In this document: positions 18,403-26,260 of the stretch, in pieces
Position numbering within the stretch: position 1 is the first letter of the stretch
Layout: every line of letters starts with the position of its first letter
DNA from: Staphylococcus sp. KG4-3
GTDB lineage: Bacteria; Bacillota; Bacilli; Staphylococcales; Staphylococcaceae
Reading direction: 5' to 3'
DNA length: 64,000 bases
Assembly (NCBI RefSeq): GCF_033597815.2
Contig: NZ_CP166245.1
Span: forward strand, 1,798,001 to 1,862,000
Made by a program: the position numbers and the translations under genes
Notes under the pieces: model-generated
Databases searched by the model: none
Told to the model about the DNA's origin: nothing
What the model saw: only the letters and a program-made list of their open reading frames with translations

Positions 18403-18429
18403 AAATTATAAAAAGTAATACAAAACAAA

Positions 18430-18465
18430 AACACCGAAACCCTATTATATCAAGGGTTACGGTGT
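18430..18465. terminator. Terminator-like hairpin in mobile remnant
   Basis: ACACCGAAACCCT pairs with AGGGTTACGGTGT with one mismatch. It follows the TTGGCAT pair, the order seen after integrase genes of staphylococcal phages and islands. Confidence 0.6.
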
Positions 18466-18492
18466 CTCAGGAAAGCTCAAATTATGTAATTA

Positions 18493-18510
18493 ACGGAGAG
18501 TGAAGGCATT
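18493..18510. other. attL-like partial duplicate of tRNA-Ser 3' end
   Basis: ACGGAGAGTGA at 18493-18503 repeats exactly, in direct orientation, the bases 20978-20988 that cover the 3' end of tRNA-Ser(GGA); a further GG and T also agree. With the integrase fragment next to the tRNA this marks a 2.5-kb segment between two attachment sites. Confidence 0.55.
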
Positions 18511-18599
18511 AGTTAACTTTCTAATTCATATTAAAATGGCTTAAATACGCTAAATAACAGCATTTTGTTTATAACTAAAATTAAAGAAATATAACTAAA

Positions 18600-18631
18600 T
18601 TGACACGTATTTGACACGTATTTGACACGTA
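18600..18631 (+). repeat. Three 11-bp direct repeats TTGACACGTAT
   Basis: TTGACACGTA starts at 18600, 18611 and 18622 without interruption. These are candidate arm-type binding sites of the integrase whose fragment lies at 20396-20953. Confidence 0.7.
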
Positions 18632-18676
18632 AAACAACCCGTCTATTCATTTAGGCGTTTTTTTCACTTTCGCTAT

Positions 18677-18691
18677 TGATAATAAATATCA
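18677..18691 (+). promoter_or_regulatory. Fur box upstream of siderophore-binding lipoprotein
   Basis: TGATAATAAATATCA agrees with the 7-1-7 Fur consensus (TGATAATnATTATCA) at 14 of 15 positions counting the free centre. It lies 41 bases before the start of the lipoprotein gene, a promoter position, and predicts iron repression. Confidence 0.65.
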
Positions 18692-18732
18692 ATTAGTTCA
18701 TAATTAATTAAAATACTAAAAGGAATGATTTT

Positions 18733-19635
18733 ATGAAGAGAACTATCGTCTTATTTATAGCTTTATTACTTGTACTCACTGGATGTGGACAAAGCAAGTC
18801 ATCATATTCAAAGGAAACAAAAACCTTTGAAACAAAATCAGGAGATAAAATTAAGATACCAAAAAATCCAAAACGTATCGTCGTATTAACCTCAAATGGA
18901 GGGAACTTCAAAGACCTTGGGGTAACACCTGTTGGTATCGACGCCGACTTTCCAAAATCAAAATATGTAAATGAAAAAGGCTCTAAACGTATTAGTTCAG
19001 AAGATGTAGAAAGCGTTGCAAAATTAAAACCCGATTTAATTTTAACTTACGATGTTAACACTAAAATCAAAAAGTATAAAAAGATAGCCCCGACTATTCC
19101 TATCAAATACACAGATTACTCATATAAAGAAATGCATTTAGCTATTGGTAAAATTTTAGGTAAAGAACAAAAAGCCAAAGATCAAATTAAAGATTTAGAA
19201 AATCAATTGCGCCAAGATGGACAAGCTATCGAACAAAAAATTGGTAAAAATAAAACATTTACGGTTATGGAAATTCAACCAAAACAATTGTCAATTTTCG
19301 GAGAAAACTTCGGTAGAGGAACACCAATCATTTACCAAGAATATAAGTTTCCTTTCCCGAAAGGAGCAAAAGATGGCTTAGCTAAAAATGGCTTTAAAAA
19401 GGTTCCGTATGAAAAATACAATAAATACGCCGCGGATTATGTTTTAATTCCAACTGATTCAGGTAAAGTCGAAACCAACGATTTCACAAAATCTGAATTA
19501 TGGAAGAATCAAAAAGCTTATAAAAACAGACACGTTTATTATTATTCTAAAGATAATGCAACATATTCAAATCCATCTTCACTAGAAAAATTATCAAATC
19601 ATTTCAAAAATATTTTAACAAAAAAACCCACCTAA
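18733..19635 (+). CDS. Iron-siderophore-type substrate-binding lipoprotein
   Basis: The 300-residue product has a lipoprotein signal (LLVLTGC, Cys near residue 18) and a class III periplasmic-binding-protein fold: KNPKRIVVLTSNGG near 43-56, GVTPVGIDAD near 63-72, VAKLKPDLILTYD near 96-108 and a second lobe ending in a KLSNHFKNIL helix. This is the family of FhuD, SirA, HtsA and SstD, which capture ferric siderophores at the outer face of the membrane for an ABC importer. No permease or ATPase gene is adjacent, so it must use a partner elsewhere. A Fur box (18677-18691) indicates iron control. It sits as cargo between att-like sites. Ligand unknown. Confidence 0.88.
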   Translation: MKRTIVLFIALLLVLTGCGQSKSSYSKETKTFETKSGDKIKIPKNPKRIVVLTSNGGNFKDLGVTPVGIDADFPKSKYVNEKGSKRISSEDVESVAKLKPDLILTYDVNTKIKKYKKIAPTIPIKYTDYSYKEMHLAIGKILGKEQKAKDQIKDLENQLRQDGQAIEQKIGKNKTFTVMEIQPKQLSIFGENFGRGTPIIYQEYKFPFPKGAKDGLAKNGFKKVPYEKYNKYAADYVLIPTDSGKVETNDFTKSELWKNQKAYKNRHVYYYSKDNATYSNPSSLEKLSNHFKNILTKKPT

Positions 19636-19650
19636 TACAGGTGGGCTTTT
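19621..19650. terminator. Bidirectional terminator between lipoprotein and HTH genes
   Basis: AAAACCCACCT pairs with AGGTGGGCTTTT around a 5-base loop. It overlaps the last codons of both convergent genes. Confidence 0.85.
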
Positions 19651-19829
19651 GCATATTCGTATAATTTCCCTGCAGTTTCTAAGCTTAAATTATTTAAATC
19701 ATTTTTACCGTTTTTCAATCTGCCAATTTTCGCACGACTAATACTCGTATCTTTTTCTATTTGGTAAGCTGTGATTTCAGATTCTAGTAATTTTTGTATA
19801 GTTTGATATATTTCATTGATCGCGTTCAT
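19632..19829 (-). CDS. Small HTH (XRE-like) DNA-binding protein
   Basis: The 65-residue protein reads as a minimal helix-turn-helix: AYQIEKDTSISRAKIGRLKNG (split over residues about 21-41) has the pattern of helices 2 and 3 of XRE/Cro regulators. Such single-domain HTH proteins are common in staphylococcal islands and phages. The ATG follows the stop of the small membrane-peptide frame directly (TTTTAAATG), so the two should be translationally coupled. Targets unknown. Confidence 0.75.
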   Translation of the reverse strand: MNAINEIYQTIQKLLESEITAYQIEKDTSISRAKIGRLKNGKNDLNNLSLETAGKLYEYAKAHLY

Positions 19830-19928
19830 TTAAAACACCCACTTAAAAATCAAGACAATTGTTACTAATACTAAAAAACCAATCATGAATTCTTTCTTTT
19901 CTGCTTTAGTTGTTTTTCTAACACTCAT
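19830..19928 (-). CDS. 32-residue membrane peptide, possible toxin-like
   Basis: The frame encodes a basic N-terminus (MSVRKTTKAEKKEF) followed by one hydrophobic helix (MIGFLVLVTIVLIFKWVF). Size and layout resemble small type I toxins or small membrane regulators, but I do not recognise a named family. ATG 19940 (four residues longer) is an alternative start; neither has a strong ribosome site. It is directly followed by the HTH gene and preceded by two strong hairpins (19979-19994 and 20007-20081). Confidence 0.55.
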   Translation of the reverse strand: MSVRKTTKAEKKEFMIGFLVLVTIVLIFKWVF

Positions 19929-19978
19929 TTGTATTTTCATTGTAATGCAGTGAGTAATATTGTATATTATTAATGAGA

Positions 19979-20081
19979 GGGGAGCGAACTCCCCATTTTG
20001 TTTATGGCTCGAATGTGAAGTCAATCTTGATAAAGTAGAAGTTTATCTTGATTGTGATTCTTACACATTTGAGCTTTTTTT
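19979..20081 (+). ncRNA. Paired hairpins, candidate antisense RNA 3' end
   Basis: GGGGAG-CGAA-CTCCCC (19979-19994) is a perfect tetraloop hairpin. It is followed by a long imperfect hairpin (GCTC at 20007 pairing with GAGC at 20074, with CAATC/GATTG and GATAAA/TTTATC arms) that ends in seven T residues on the plus strand, the form of a rho-independent terminator. A plus-strand RNA ending here would overlap the 5' region of the minus-strand membrane-peptide mRNA. Confidence 0.5.
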
Positions 20082-20166
20082 GTTTACTCACTGTCTCCCT
20101 CACCTCCATAATACTATTATAACACGTTAGTACATGTTCGTCTACTATAATTTCCATCTTTTTTAA

Positions 20167-20403
20167 CTATTTTATCTCCACAATATCTAACAAATTAACT
20201 TTACTGAAACCAGTTTCTTCATATAAATGTAGTATTTGTGTGTGAACATCTACTTTGTGTATATAACCCTCTTTCGTTTTAATATATCCATCTACAAAAT
20301 AACGCAATTCAACCGTTGGGTCATGATACATTTTGAATATTAACTTATCGTTTAAATCATTTAATTGGTGGTCGCTTGAGGAACATTTTAAGTATATGAG
20401 CAT
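20167..20403 (-). pseudogene. YolD-like protein, C-terminal fragment
   Basis: The 78-codon frame reads LNDLNDKLIFKMYHDPTVEL, then YFVDGYIKTKEGYIHKVDVH and a closing KVNLLDIVEIK. This is the C-terminal half of YolD-like proteins (short phage- and island-borne proteins often near umuC-type polymerases). The N-terminal part is missing; the homology stops where the integrase fragment begins on the other strand, so the two are joined by a deletion. Probably not functional. Confidence 0.55.
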
Positions 20404-20953
20404 TAAAAATTATTTAAACATGATTGATTTTTTTAAAGGTAAAAATGAGCAAAGTTATATTTTTTTTTATTTATTAGCAATTACAGGCGCAAGATATAGT
20501 GATGCTATTAATATGAATTACGATGACCTAAATAAAGGAAATGGTGTTATACATTTACCTGGTACAAAAACTAAAAATTCAAAAAGAGATGTTGAAGTGA
20601 ATCAAAAAGACATAATGTTAATTAATTCTAAGTTGTCTAAATTAGCTCGTAGAATTGATGGAAAGTTATTTGCTTTAAGTCATACAGCAGTAAATAAATC
20701 TTTTAAGCACGCGAAAAAAGTTATTGGATTAGATGATGATAATGTAACCCCCTACTCACTTAGACACACTCACACATCTTATTTACTTTCTAAGGGCTTA
20801 CCTATCGAATATATTAGTAAACGTTTAGGACATGCTAGCATATCAATAACTTTAGATACGTACTCTCACTTGTTAGAAGAACATAAAAAAAAGCAAGGCC
20901 AACGTGTCAGAGAATTATTCTCTTGGCACATATTTGACACTTGCTCTTCTTAA
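20396..20953 (+). pseudogene. Tyrosine recombinase (phage/island integrase), N-terminally truncated
   Basis: The catalytic domain of a tyrosine integrase is complete: Arg in ITGARYSDAI, the LRHTHTSYLLSKG box (His-x-x-Arg region), KRLGHASISITL and the tyrosine in DTYSHLL, then a basic tail. The N-terminal arm-binding and core-binding domains (about 170 residues) are absent, replaced by sequence antisense to a YolD-like fragment. The frame is open from 20333 but the leading codons are not integrase. The stop lies 26 bases from the 3' end of tRNA-Ser, the usual place for an integrase beside its attachment site. TTGGCAC and TTGACAC at its end (20923, 20934) share the 11-bp period of the repeats at 18600. 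Confidence 0.85.
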
Positions 20954-20978
20954 AGCCTATTATATCAATTTTTACGTA

Positions 20979-21067
20979 CGGAGAGTGAGGGATTCGAACC
21001 CTCGAGACGCTTGTGGCGCCTACACACTTTCCAGGCGTGCTCCTTCGGCCAACTCGGACAACTCTCC
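20979..21067 (-). tRNA. tRNA-Ser(GGA)
   Basis: Acceptor GGAGAGT/ACTCTCC, discriminator G, anticodon GGA in the loop CTGGAAA and a long variable arm typical of serine tRNA. CCA is not encoded. The 3' end faces the accessory region and is the likely integration site. Confidence 0.95.
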
Positions 21068-21071
21068 ATAT

Positions 21072-21103
21072 AAAAAAACAGAAGCGATATTTCACTTCTG
21101 TTT
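21072..21103 (-). terminator. Terminator between tRNA-Glu and tRNA-Ser
   Basis: Minus strand AAACAGAAG/CTTCTGTTT with a 10-base loop is followed by a T run. It would limit or end read-through from the tRNA cluster into tRNA-Ser. Confidence 0.75.
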
Positions 21104-21106
21104 GTA

Positions 21107-21178
21107 TGACCCCGACGGGACTCGAACCCGTGTTACCGCCGTGAAAGGGCGGTGTCTTAACCGCTTGACCACGGGGCC
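21107..21178 (-). tRNA. tRNA-Glu(TTC)
   Basis: Acceptor GGCCCCG/CGGGGTC, discriminator A, anticodon TTC in the loop CTTTCAC, T arm GGGTTCGAGTCCC. CCA not encoded. Confidence 0.95.
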
Positions 21179-21179
21179 A

Positions 21180-21254
21180 TGGCTCCACAGGTAGGACTCG
21201 AACCTACGACCGATCGGTTAACAGCCGATAGCTCTACCACTGAGCTACTGTGGA
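21180..21254 (-). tRNA. tRNA-Asn(GTT)
   Basis: Acceptor TCCACAG/CTGTGGA, discriminator G, anticodon GTT in CTGTTAA, encoded CCA at the 3' end. Confidence 0.95.
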
Positions 21255-21264
21255 ATAATTATAA

Positions 21265-21338
21265 TGGAGCGGGTGATGGGAATCGAACCCACAACATCAG
21301 CTTGGAAGGCTGAGGTTTTGCCATTAAACTACACCCGC
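21265..21338 (-). tRNA. tRNA-Gly(TCC)
   Basis: Acceptor GCGGGTG/CACCCGC, anticodon TCC in CTTCCAA, encoded CCA. The sequence is an ordinary elongator type as far as can be seen. Confidence 0.94.
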
Positions 21339-21351
21339 ATTTTAACGATTA

Positions 21352-21428
21352 TGGGGCGGATGATGGGAATCGAACCCACGAGTGTCGGAACCACAATCCG
21401 ATGCGTTAACCACTTCGCCACAACCGCC
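21352..21428 (-). tRNA. tRNA-His(GTG)
   Basis: The extra 5' G opposite C73, characteristic of histidine tRNA, is encoded; anticodon GTG in TTGTGGT; CCA encoded. Confidence 0.95.
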
Positions 21429-21447
21429 AAAGTAAAAATCAAAAGAA

Positions 21448-21520
21448 TGGTTCAGGACAGAGTCGAACTGCCGACACATGGAGCTTCAATCCATTGCTCT
21501 ACCAACTGAGCTACTGAACC
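21448..21520 (-). tRNA. tRNA-Phe(GAA)
   Basis: Acceptor GGTTCAG/CTGAACC, discriminator A, anticodon GAA in TTGAAGC. CCA is not encoded. Confidence 0.95.
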
Positions 21521-21531
21521 ATAATTAAAAA

Positions 21532-21607
21532 TGGCGGTCCCGATGGGATTCGAACCCACGATCTCCTGCGTGACAGGCAGGCGTGTTAACCGCTACACTA
21601 CGGGACC
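21532..21607 (-). tRNA. tRNA-Asp(GTC)
   Basis: Acceptor GGTCCCG/CGGGACC, discriminator G, anticodon GTC in CTGTCAC, CCA encoded. Confidence 0.95.
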
Positions 21608-21616
21608 TTTTGAAAA

Positions 21617-21690
<74 letters not shown>

Positions 21691-22066
21691 TTAATATTAT
21701 TAATGACGACTACCTATTAAATATACCATAAATGTTAACTTAATGTCAACGTTTTTTTAAAATAATTTACATTGGCTTAATAAGTTTTAAAACTAAGTAT
21801 GATAGTGGCTGTTTGCACATCACCTATCAAATAAGACTAACTCAGTATATAAAGATTTCATGGTTTAGTCAATGGGTTTCAAAAACTAATTTGTGTAAAA
21901 ATGGTTTATAATAATATTATTTTAATTTTAGTTCCCTTTTTATATAAAAAATTAGTACCTTCGTCAATTTTTTATAGTTTTTAGACACTATATTAATCAA
22001 AAAAACGTAACAATAGTTCAATAGATATAGACTTTCCACCTAAATAACTCTATTTAAGATTGTTAT
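21691..22066. other. Upstream region of the tRNA cluster
   Basis: The right part is AT-rich and shows no gene; the left part contains the tRNA promoter at 21720-21749. No rRNA is present. Confidence 0.5.
21720..21749 (-). promoter_or_regulatory. Promoter of the tRNA cluster
   Basis: Minus strand TTGACA and TATATT with 18 bases between them lie 30 bases upstream of tRNA-fMet, the first tRNA of the cluster. Confidence 0.72.
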
Positions 22067-22624
22067 TTATTGACTCATAATACCTTGCATTTTACTTTGC
22101 AATCTTGTAAATGTTGTGAATCCATCATCTTCCATAAAATGCCCGCCATATTCAGTTACTTTACATTTTCCACCTAATGTATCCATTAACCTTTTAGTCT
22201 CTTCATATGATATGTATTTATCGTCTCTAGCGCACAAACCATAAAAAGATTCCACTCTTTCTTTAACTTGTTCATAATCGATTTGAAATTTTTCTGTGTA
22301 AGCTAATTCATCCGGCATTTGAACATCTTCCATAAATCCTGAAATACTAAACAAACCTTCTATATAATTTACATCCACTTCTTCAATAAATTTTAATGAT
22401 GCTAAAGTACCAAAGCCATGCGTAACAAAATAAGTTTCATATTTATTAATTTGAATTTGTTGCTTCATTTCACTTATCCATTTTTCCATTTTGCTATCTT
22501 TTTCATATGGTAAATTAAATAATGTTACATTATAACCTTCTAATCTAAGATTATTTGCTAACCAATCATACCAATGATTTGATGCATCGCCATATTTTGA
22601 ATGTACTATTACGATATCAGTCAT
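22067..22624 (-). CDS. RBBP9/YdeN-type alpha/beta hydrolase-like protein
   Basis: The 185-residue protein has the small alpha/beta-hydrolase fold of the RBBP9/YdeN family: IVHSKYGDASNHWYDWL at the N-terminus, the strand before the nucleophile elbow (TYFVTHGFGTLAS, about residues 65-77), an Asp in ARDDKYIS (about 147-154) and the His in GGHFMEDDGF (about 160-169). The elbow should read G/A-H-S-x-G; here it is THGFG, so Gly replaces the nucleophilic Ser. Either it is not a serine hydrolase or the nucleophile is elsewhere. Staphylococcal homologues near the tRNA block have, as I recall, the same change. Function unknown. Confidence 0.85.
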   Translation of the reverse strand: MTDIVIVHSKYGDASNHWYDWLANNLRLEGYNVTLFNLPYEKDSKMEKWISEMKQQIQINKYETYFVTHGFGTLASLKFIEEVDVNYIEGLFSISGFMEDVQMPDELAYTEKFQIDYEQVKERVESFYGLCARDDKYISYEETKRLMDTLGGKCKVTEYGGHFMEDDGFTTFTRLQSKMQGIMSQ

Positions 22625-22736
22625 AAATATCCCCCACTTTATCTGAATCTCATTAGCTATCTAATATACTAATTTTACAACTATTTCATTATCTCATATA
22701 TTAATTTGAATTATAAATAATTATATATCCATAGTT

Positions 22737-22785
22737 AAAAAACCGTATCATCTATATAACTATTCGATAAATAGATGGTACGGTT
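22737..22785 (-). terminator. Terminator of the haem gene group
   Basis: Minus strand AACCGTACCATCTAT pairs with ATAGATGATACGGTT (one mismatch) and is followed by six T residues, just after the stop of hemY. Confidence 0.85.
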
Positions 22786-22804
22786 AATTGTTATTATTTA
22801 ATTA

Positions 22805-24199
22805 TTATAATTCTGCTAATAACTCTTCTACAGCATTTTTACCTTGTTGAATACAATCAGGTAAACCTACCGCTTCGAATGATGCACCTGTAATACGTAG
22901 TTTTGGATAATTTTGTTTAATATGTGTTTGTATTGATTTAATTTTATTGATATGACCGACGTGATACTGTGGCATACTTTTAGGTAATCTGTTTACAATA
23001 CTAAAGTCTGGAGCACCTTTAAATGTCATCATCTGGTTTAAATCTTTTTTAACAATATTAACTAATTCTTCATCTGTGTGATCATCTACAACTGTATCAT
23101 TAGGCTTGCCTACATAAGCGCGTATAAGTACTTTGCCTTCAGGTGTAGTAAATGGCCATTTCTTACTTGTCCATGTACAAGCTGTTATGTCGGTTTCACT
23201 TGTGCGTGCAATGACAAAGCCAGTGCCGTCGTATGTGTTTTCAATATTTTTTTCGTCAAAGGCTAATACAACAGTGGCAACTGTTGTACAATCCATAGAT
23301 TTAAAATAATCAAATGCAGGATCATTTCCAAACCATTGCATAAACGTTTGATGTGGTGTGGTCACTAACACACTATCGTAAGTGTCTTTATTTTCTCCAC
23401 TGATAACTTCATAATTATTTTGTGTAATTATGATATCTTTAATTGGCGTTTGATATTTTATTTCAACACCTTGATTGACAACATATTCAGTCAAATATTC
23501 TATAAATGAACTAAGTCCATGTTTAAACTGTTTAAATTGTCCTTTAGGTGCACCTGGGTATAATTGACGCTGCTTTTGGCGCTGTATTTTTTCATGTCTC
23601 ATGCCTTTAATCAAACTACCAAATTGTTCTTCTCTCTGCTTAAACTCGGGAAAAGTACTCATTAAACTTAAATCATCGATATTTGTACCATAAATACCAC
23701 CCATTAAGGGCTCAATTAGATTTTCTAGTACCTCATCACCCAAACGTTCTCGGAAAAATGCGCCAACAGAAATATCTCCATCCATTTTTGTTGGCTTTTT
23801 AAATAAATCTAATCCAGCACGTATTTTCCCTTTGGGAGATATTAACTTTGTCTTTAAAAATGGTTTTATATCTGTTGGTACGCCTAGTATAGACCCACCA
23901 GGTATTGGAAATAATTTATTCTTTGCATAGATATAAGACTGTCCAGTTTGATTGGTAACCAAATCATTTTCTAAACCAATCTCTTGAGCGATATCAGTCA
24001 TAATTTGTTTGCGACCTAAATAAGATTCTGGACCTAACTCAATAGTATAACCATCTTTTCTATATGTTTGGATTTTTCCACCAGTTCTATTAGAAGATTC
24101 GTATATAGTTACATCTACATCGGGACGTAATTTTTTTATAAAATAAGCACTAGATAATCCTGTAATACCAGCACCAATTATTGCGATACTTTTACCCAA
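22805..24199 (-). CDS. hemY: Coproporphyrinogen III oxidase (HemY/CgoX)
   Basis: The 464-residue flavoprotein oxidises coproporphyrinogen III to coproporphyrin III, the step particular to Gram-positive haem synthesis. The N-terminal FAD-binding GAGITGLSSAYF (about residues 8-19), ESSNRTGGKIQT (about 34-45), ELGPESYLG and the C-terminal TGASFEAVGLPDCI (about 439-452) flavin signature are present. It is the last gene of hemE-hemH-hemY, 17 bases after hemH. Membrane-associated by family; no transmembrane segment is evident. Confidence 0.95.
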   Translation of the reverse strand: MGKSIAIIGAGITGLSSAYFIKKLRPDVDVTIYESSNRTGGKIQTYRKDGYTIELGPESYLGRKQIMTDIAQEIGLENDLVTNQTGQSYIYAKNKLFPIPGGSILGVPTDIKPFLKTKLISPKGKIRAGLDLFKKPTKMDGDISVGAFFRERLGDEVLENLIEPLMGGIYGTNIDDLSLMSTFPEFKQREEQFGSLIKGMRHEKIQRQKQRQLYPGAPKGQFKQFKHGLSSFIEYLTEYVVNQGVEIKYQTPIKDIIITQNNYEVISGENKDTYDSVLVTTPHQTFMQWFGNDPAFDYFKSMDCTTVATVVLAFDEKNIENTYDGTGFVIARTSETDITACTWTSKKWPFTTPEGKVLIRAYVGKPNDTVVDDHTDEELVNIVKKDLNQMMTFKGAPDFSIVNRLPKSMPQYHVGHINKIKSIQTHIKQNYPKLRITGASFEAVGLPDCIQQGKNAVEELLAEL

Positions 24200-24216
24200 A
24201 TTAATTCACGCTTCCT

Positions 24217-25140
24217 TTAATAAACATTTTTTACTTCGTCAACGATTGCACCGATGAACAATGGATCTGTATTAGGCATTGAAGGTCTGTAATAATTTAC
24301 TCCTAGTTCATCACAAACCACTTTACATTCATAATCGTTATCAAATAATACTTCTAAATGTTCGCAAACAAAACCTACTGGTGTATATATGAAATGCTTG
24401 TATCCATGTGTTTCATACAAAGATTTCGTCAAATCTTGAACATCTGGTCCTAACCATGGCGTGCCCGTATTACCTTCAGATTGCCATCCTTCTGCCACAT
24501 GAATGATATCAGATTGTTCCTCTAATAATTGTGCAGTATGATGCAATTCATTCGGATAAGGATCATTATTTTTCTCAATCAATCCTTTAGGCAAGCTATG
24601 AGCTGATACTACTAAGACGGTTTCATCGTGCTCTTCACGAGGAATTCTTGTTAGTGTTTCATTAATTTTTTCAGTCCAGTATTGTATAAATTTAGGCTGT
24701 TGATAATAATGCGCTACATGTTTAAATTGAATACCAAATTTATCTGCTTCTTTTTGGGCACGTGTATTATAAGATCCCACTGAAAAACTTGAATAGTGTG
24801 GCGCTAATACAACCGTAACTGCTTCATCTATACCATCTTCATGCATTGATTGTACTGCATCTTCTATAAATGGAGAGATATGCTTCAAGCCTATATAAAG
24901 TTTAAATTGCACTTCATCATATGCTTCATTGAGCGCGTCTCGTAAAGCTTCAGCTTGTCTATTTGTTGTACCTGCTAAAGGAGACAGTCCTCCTATAAAT
25001 TGGTATCTATCTTTTAAGTCTTGTAATTCTGCATCAGTCGGCTTTTTACCATGTCTAATATCAGTGTAATATGGTTCAATATCACTTTCTTTATATGGTG
25101 TACCGTAAGCCATTACTAATAAGCCTATCGTTTTTGTCAT
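24217..25140 (-). CDS. hemH: Coproporphyrin ferrochelatase (HemH/CpfC)
   Basis: HemH (307 residues) inserts Fe2+ into coproporphyrin III. Visible family features are LLVMAYGTPY near the start, RHGKKP (about 29-34), GGLSPLAGTTNRQ (about 49-61), the His of SAHSLPKG (about 180-187) and the Glu of EHLEVLFDND (about 261-270). I start at ATG 25140, after GAGGATGA; the longer frame has no ribosome site and would add 24 non-conserved residues. It lies between hemE and hemY. Confidence 0.96.
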   Translation of the reverse strand: MTKTIGLLVMAYGTPYKESDIEPYYTDIRHGKKPTDAELQDLKDRYQFIGGLSPLAGTTNRQAEALRDALNEAYDEVQFKLYIGLKHISPFIEDAVQSMHEDGIDEAVTVVLAPHYSSFSVGSYNTRAQKEADKFGIQFKHVAHYYQQPKFIQYWTEKINETLTRIPREEHDETVLVVSAHSLPKGLIEKNNDPYPNELHHTAQLLEEQSDIIHVAEGWQSEGNTGTPWLGPDVQDLTKSLYETHGYKHFIYTPVGFVCEHLEVLFDNDYECKVVCDELGVNYYRPSMPNTDPLFIGAIVDEVKNVY

Positions 25141-25225
25141 TTTTAAATCATCCTCTTGTATAATAAATTTTAGATGTATATGACATAAGTATTTGTAAAT
25201 CTTGGTAGCCAATGTTTATGTCGTA

Positions 25226-26260
25226 CTATCTTTGTGTATATTCATGTACAAACGTAGTCACTCGTTTTAAAGTTTCAGGTTTCACCTCTGGAAAGACTCC
25301 ATGACCTAAATTGAAAATATGTTTCCCGTGCTCCATACCTTGATCTAAAATCACTTTTAGTCTTTCTTCTATAACGTCCCAAGGTGCTAATAACAGAGAT
25401 GGATCTAAATTACCCTGTAACGTTTTATTAATATTCAACTCATTTGCCTCTTTAATAGATAAACGCCAATCTAAACCTAGAACATCGATTGGTAAAGAAT
25501 TCCATTCATCGGCTAAATGACTCGCGCCAACTCCAAACAAAATAACTGGCACATTATATTTTGCTTTTATACCACTAATCAACTTATTCATAGCTGGTTT
25601 TATATAATAACGGTAATCTTGAACATTTAATGCACCCACCCAAGAATCAAATACTTGAATGATTTGGGCACCCGCTTCTACTTGAGCGGCAGTATAAGTG
25701 ATAGACATGTCAACAAGATGATCCATTAAAGCGAACCATGTTGCTTCGTCACTATACATCATTGCCTTTGTAAAATTATAATTTTTTGAAGGTCCACCTT
25801 CAATCATATAACTTGCTAAAGTGAATGGTGCGCCAGTAAAACCTATTAAAGGTACATTTAATTTTTCTTCAGTTAATAATTTAATTGTATCTAAAACATA
25901 AGGTACGTCTCGTTTTGGATTTATAGTGCCTAGTTTCTCAACATCTTGAATATTTTTTATTGGATTATGAATAACAGGGCCAATGCCTGATTTTATTTCA
26001 ACGTCTACACCAATTGGTTGTAGTGGCGTCATAATATCTTTATAAAGTACTGCTGCATCTGTATTATAATTATCTACAGGTAAATGTGTTACATATGCAC
26101 ACAATTCTGGTTGGTGCGTAATTTCAAATAATGAATACTTTTCTTTTAATTTTCTATATTCAGGTTGTGACCTCCCTGCTTGTCGCATAAACCATACTGG
26201 AGTGTGCGAGACAGTTTCACCATTTATCATATTTAGGATTGTATTATTTTTATTATGCAC
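25226..26260 (-). CDS. hemE: Uroporphyrinogen decarboxylase
   Basis: HemE (344 residues) removes four carboxyl groups from uroporphyrinogen III to give coproporphyrinogen III. The signature [17 protein letters not shown] (about residues 20-36) with the catalytic Arg pair, the [10 protein letters not shown] segment (about 69-78), [17 protein letters not shown] (about 139-155) and GNLDPSLL (about 283-290) are intact. It is the first gene of the haem unit. Confidence 0.97.
   Translation of the reverse strand: MHNKNNTILNMINGETVSHTPVWFMRQAGRSQPEYRKLKEKYSLFEITHQPELCAYVTHLPVDNYNTDAAVLYKDIMTPLQPIGVDVEIKSGIGPVIHNPIKNIQDVEKLGTINPKRDVPYVLDTIKLLTEEKLNVPLIGFTGAPFTLASYMIEGGPSKNYNFTKAMMYSDEATWFALMDHLVDMSITYTAAQVEAGAQIIQVFDSWVGALNVQDYRYYIKPAMNKLISGIKAKYNVPVILFGVGASHLADEWNSLPIDVLGLDWRLSIKEANELNINKTLQGNLDPSLLLAPWDVIEERLKVILDQGMEHGKHIFNLGHGVFPEVKPETLKRVTTFVHEYTQR

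Larger units (their letters stand above)
17842..18428. other. Decayed DNA with insertion-sequence-like end
   Basis: No intact frame. Short fragments preceded by GGAG-like sites on the plus strand near 17942 and 17995 look like decayed ORFs. An IS3-like terminal sequence lies at 18229-18240, an imperfect hairpin at 18273-18307, and a pair of TTGGCAT repeats at 18385-18402. Confidence 0.45.

Noticed and set aside
20904..21509. Open frames of 81-96 codons on both strands across the tRNA block
   Set aside because: They run through tRNA genes; the translated motifs (such as GIEPTT and RDSNPR) are well-known artefacts of tRNA T-arm sequence.
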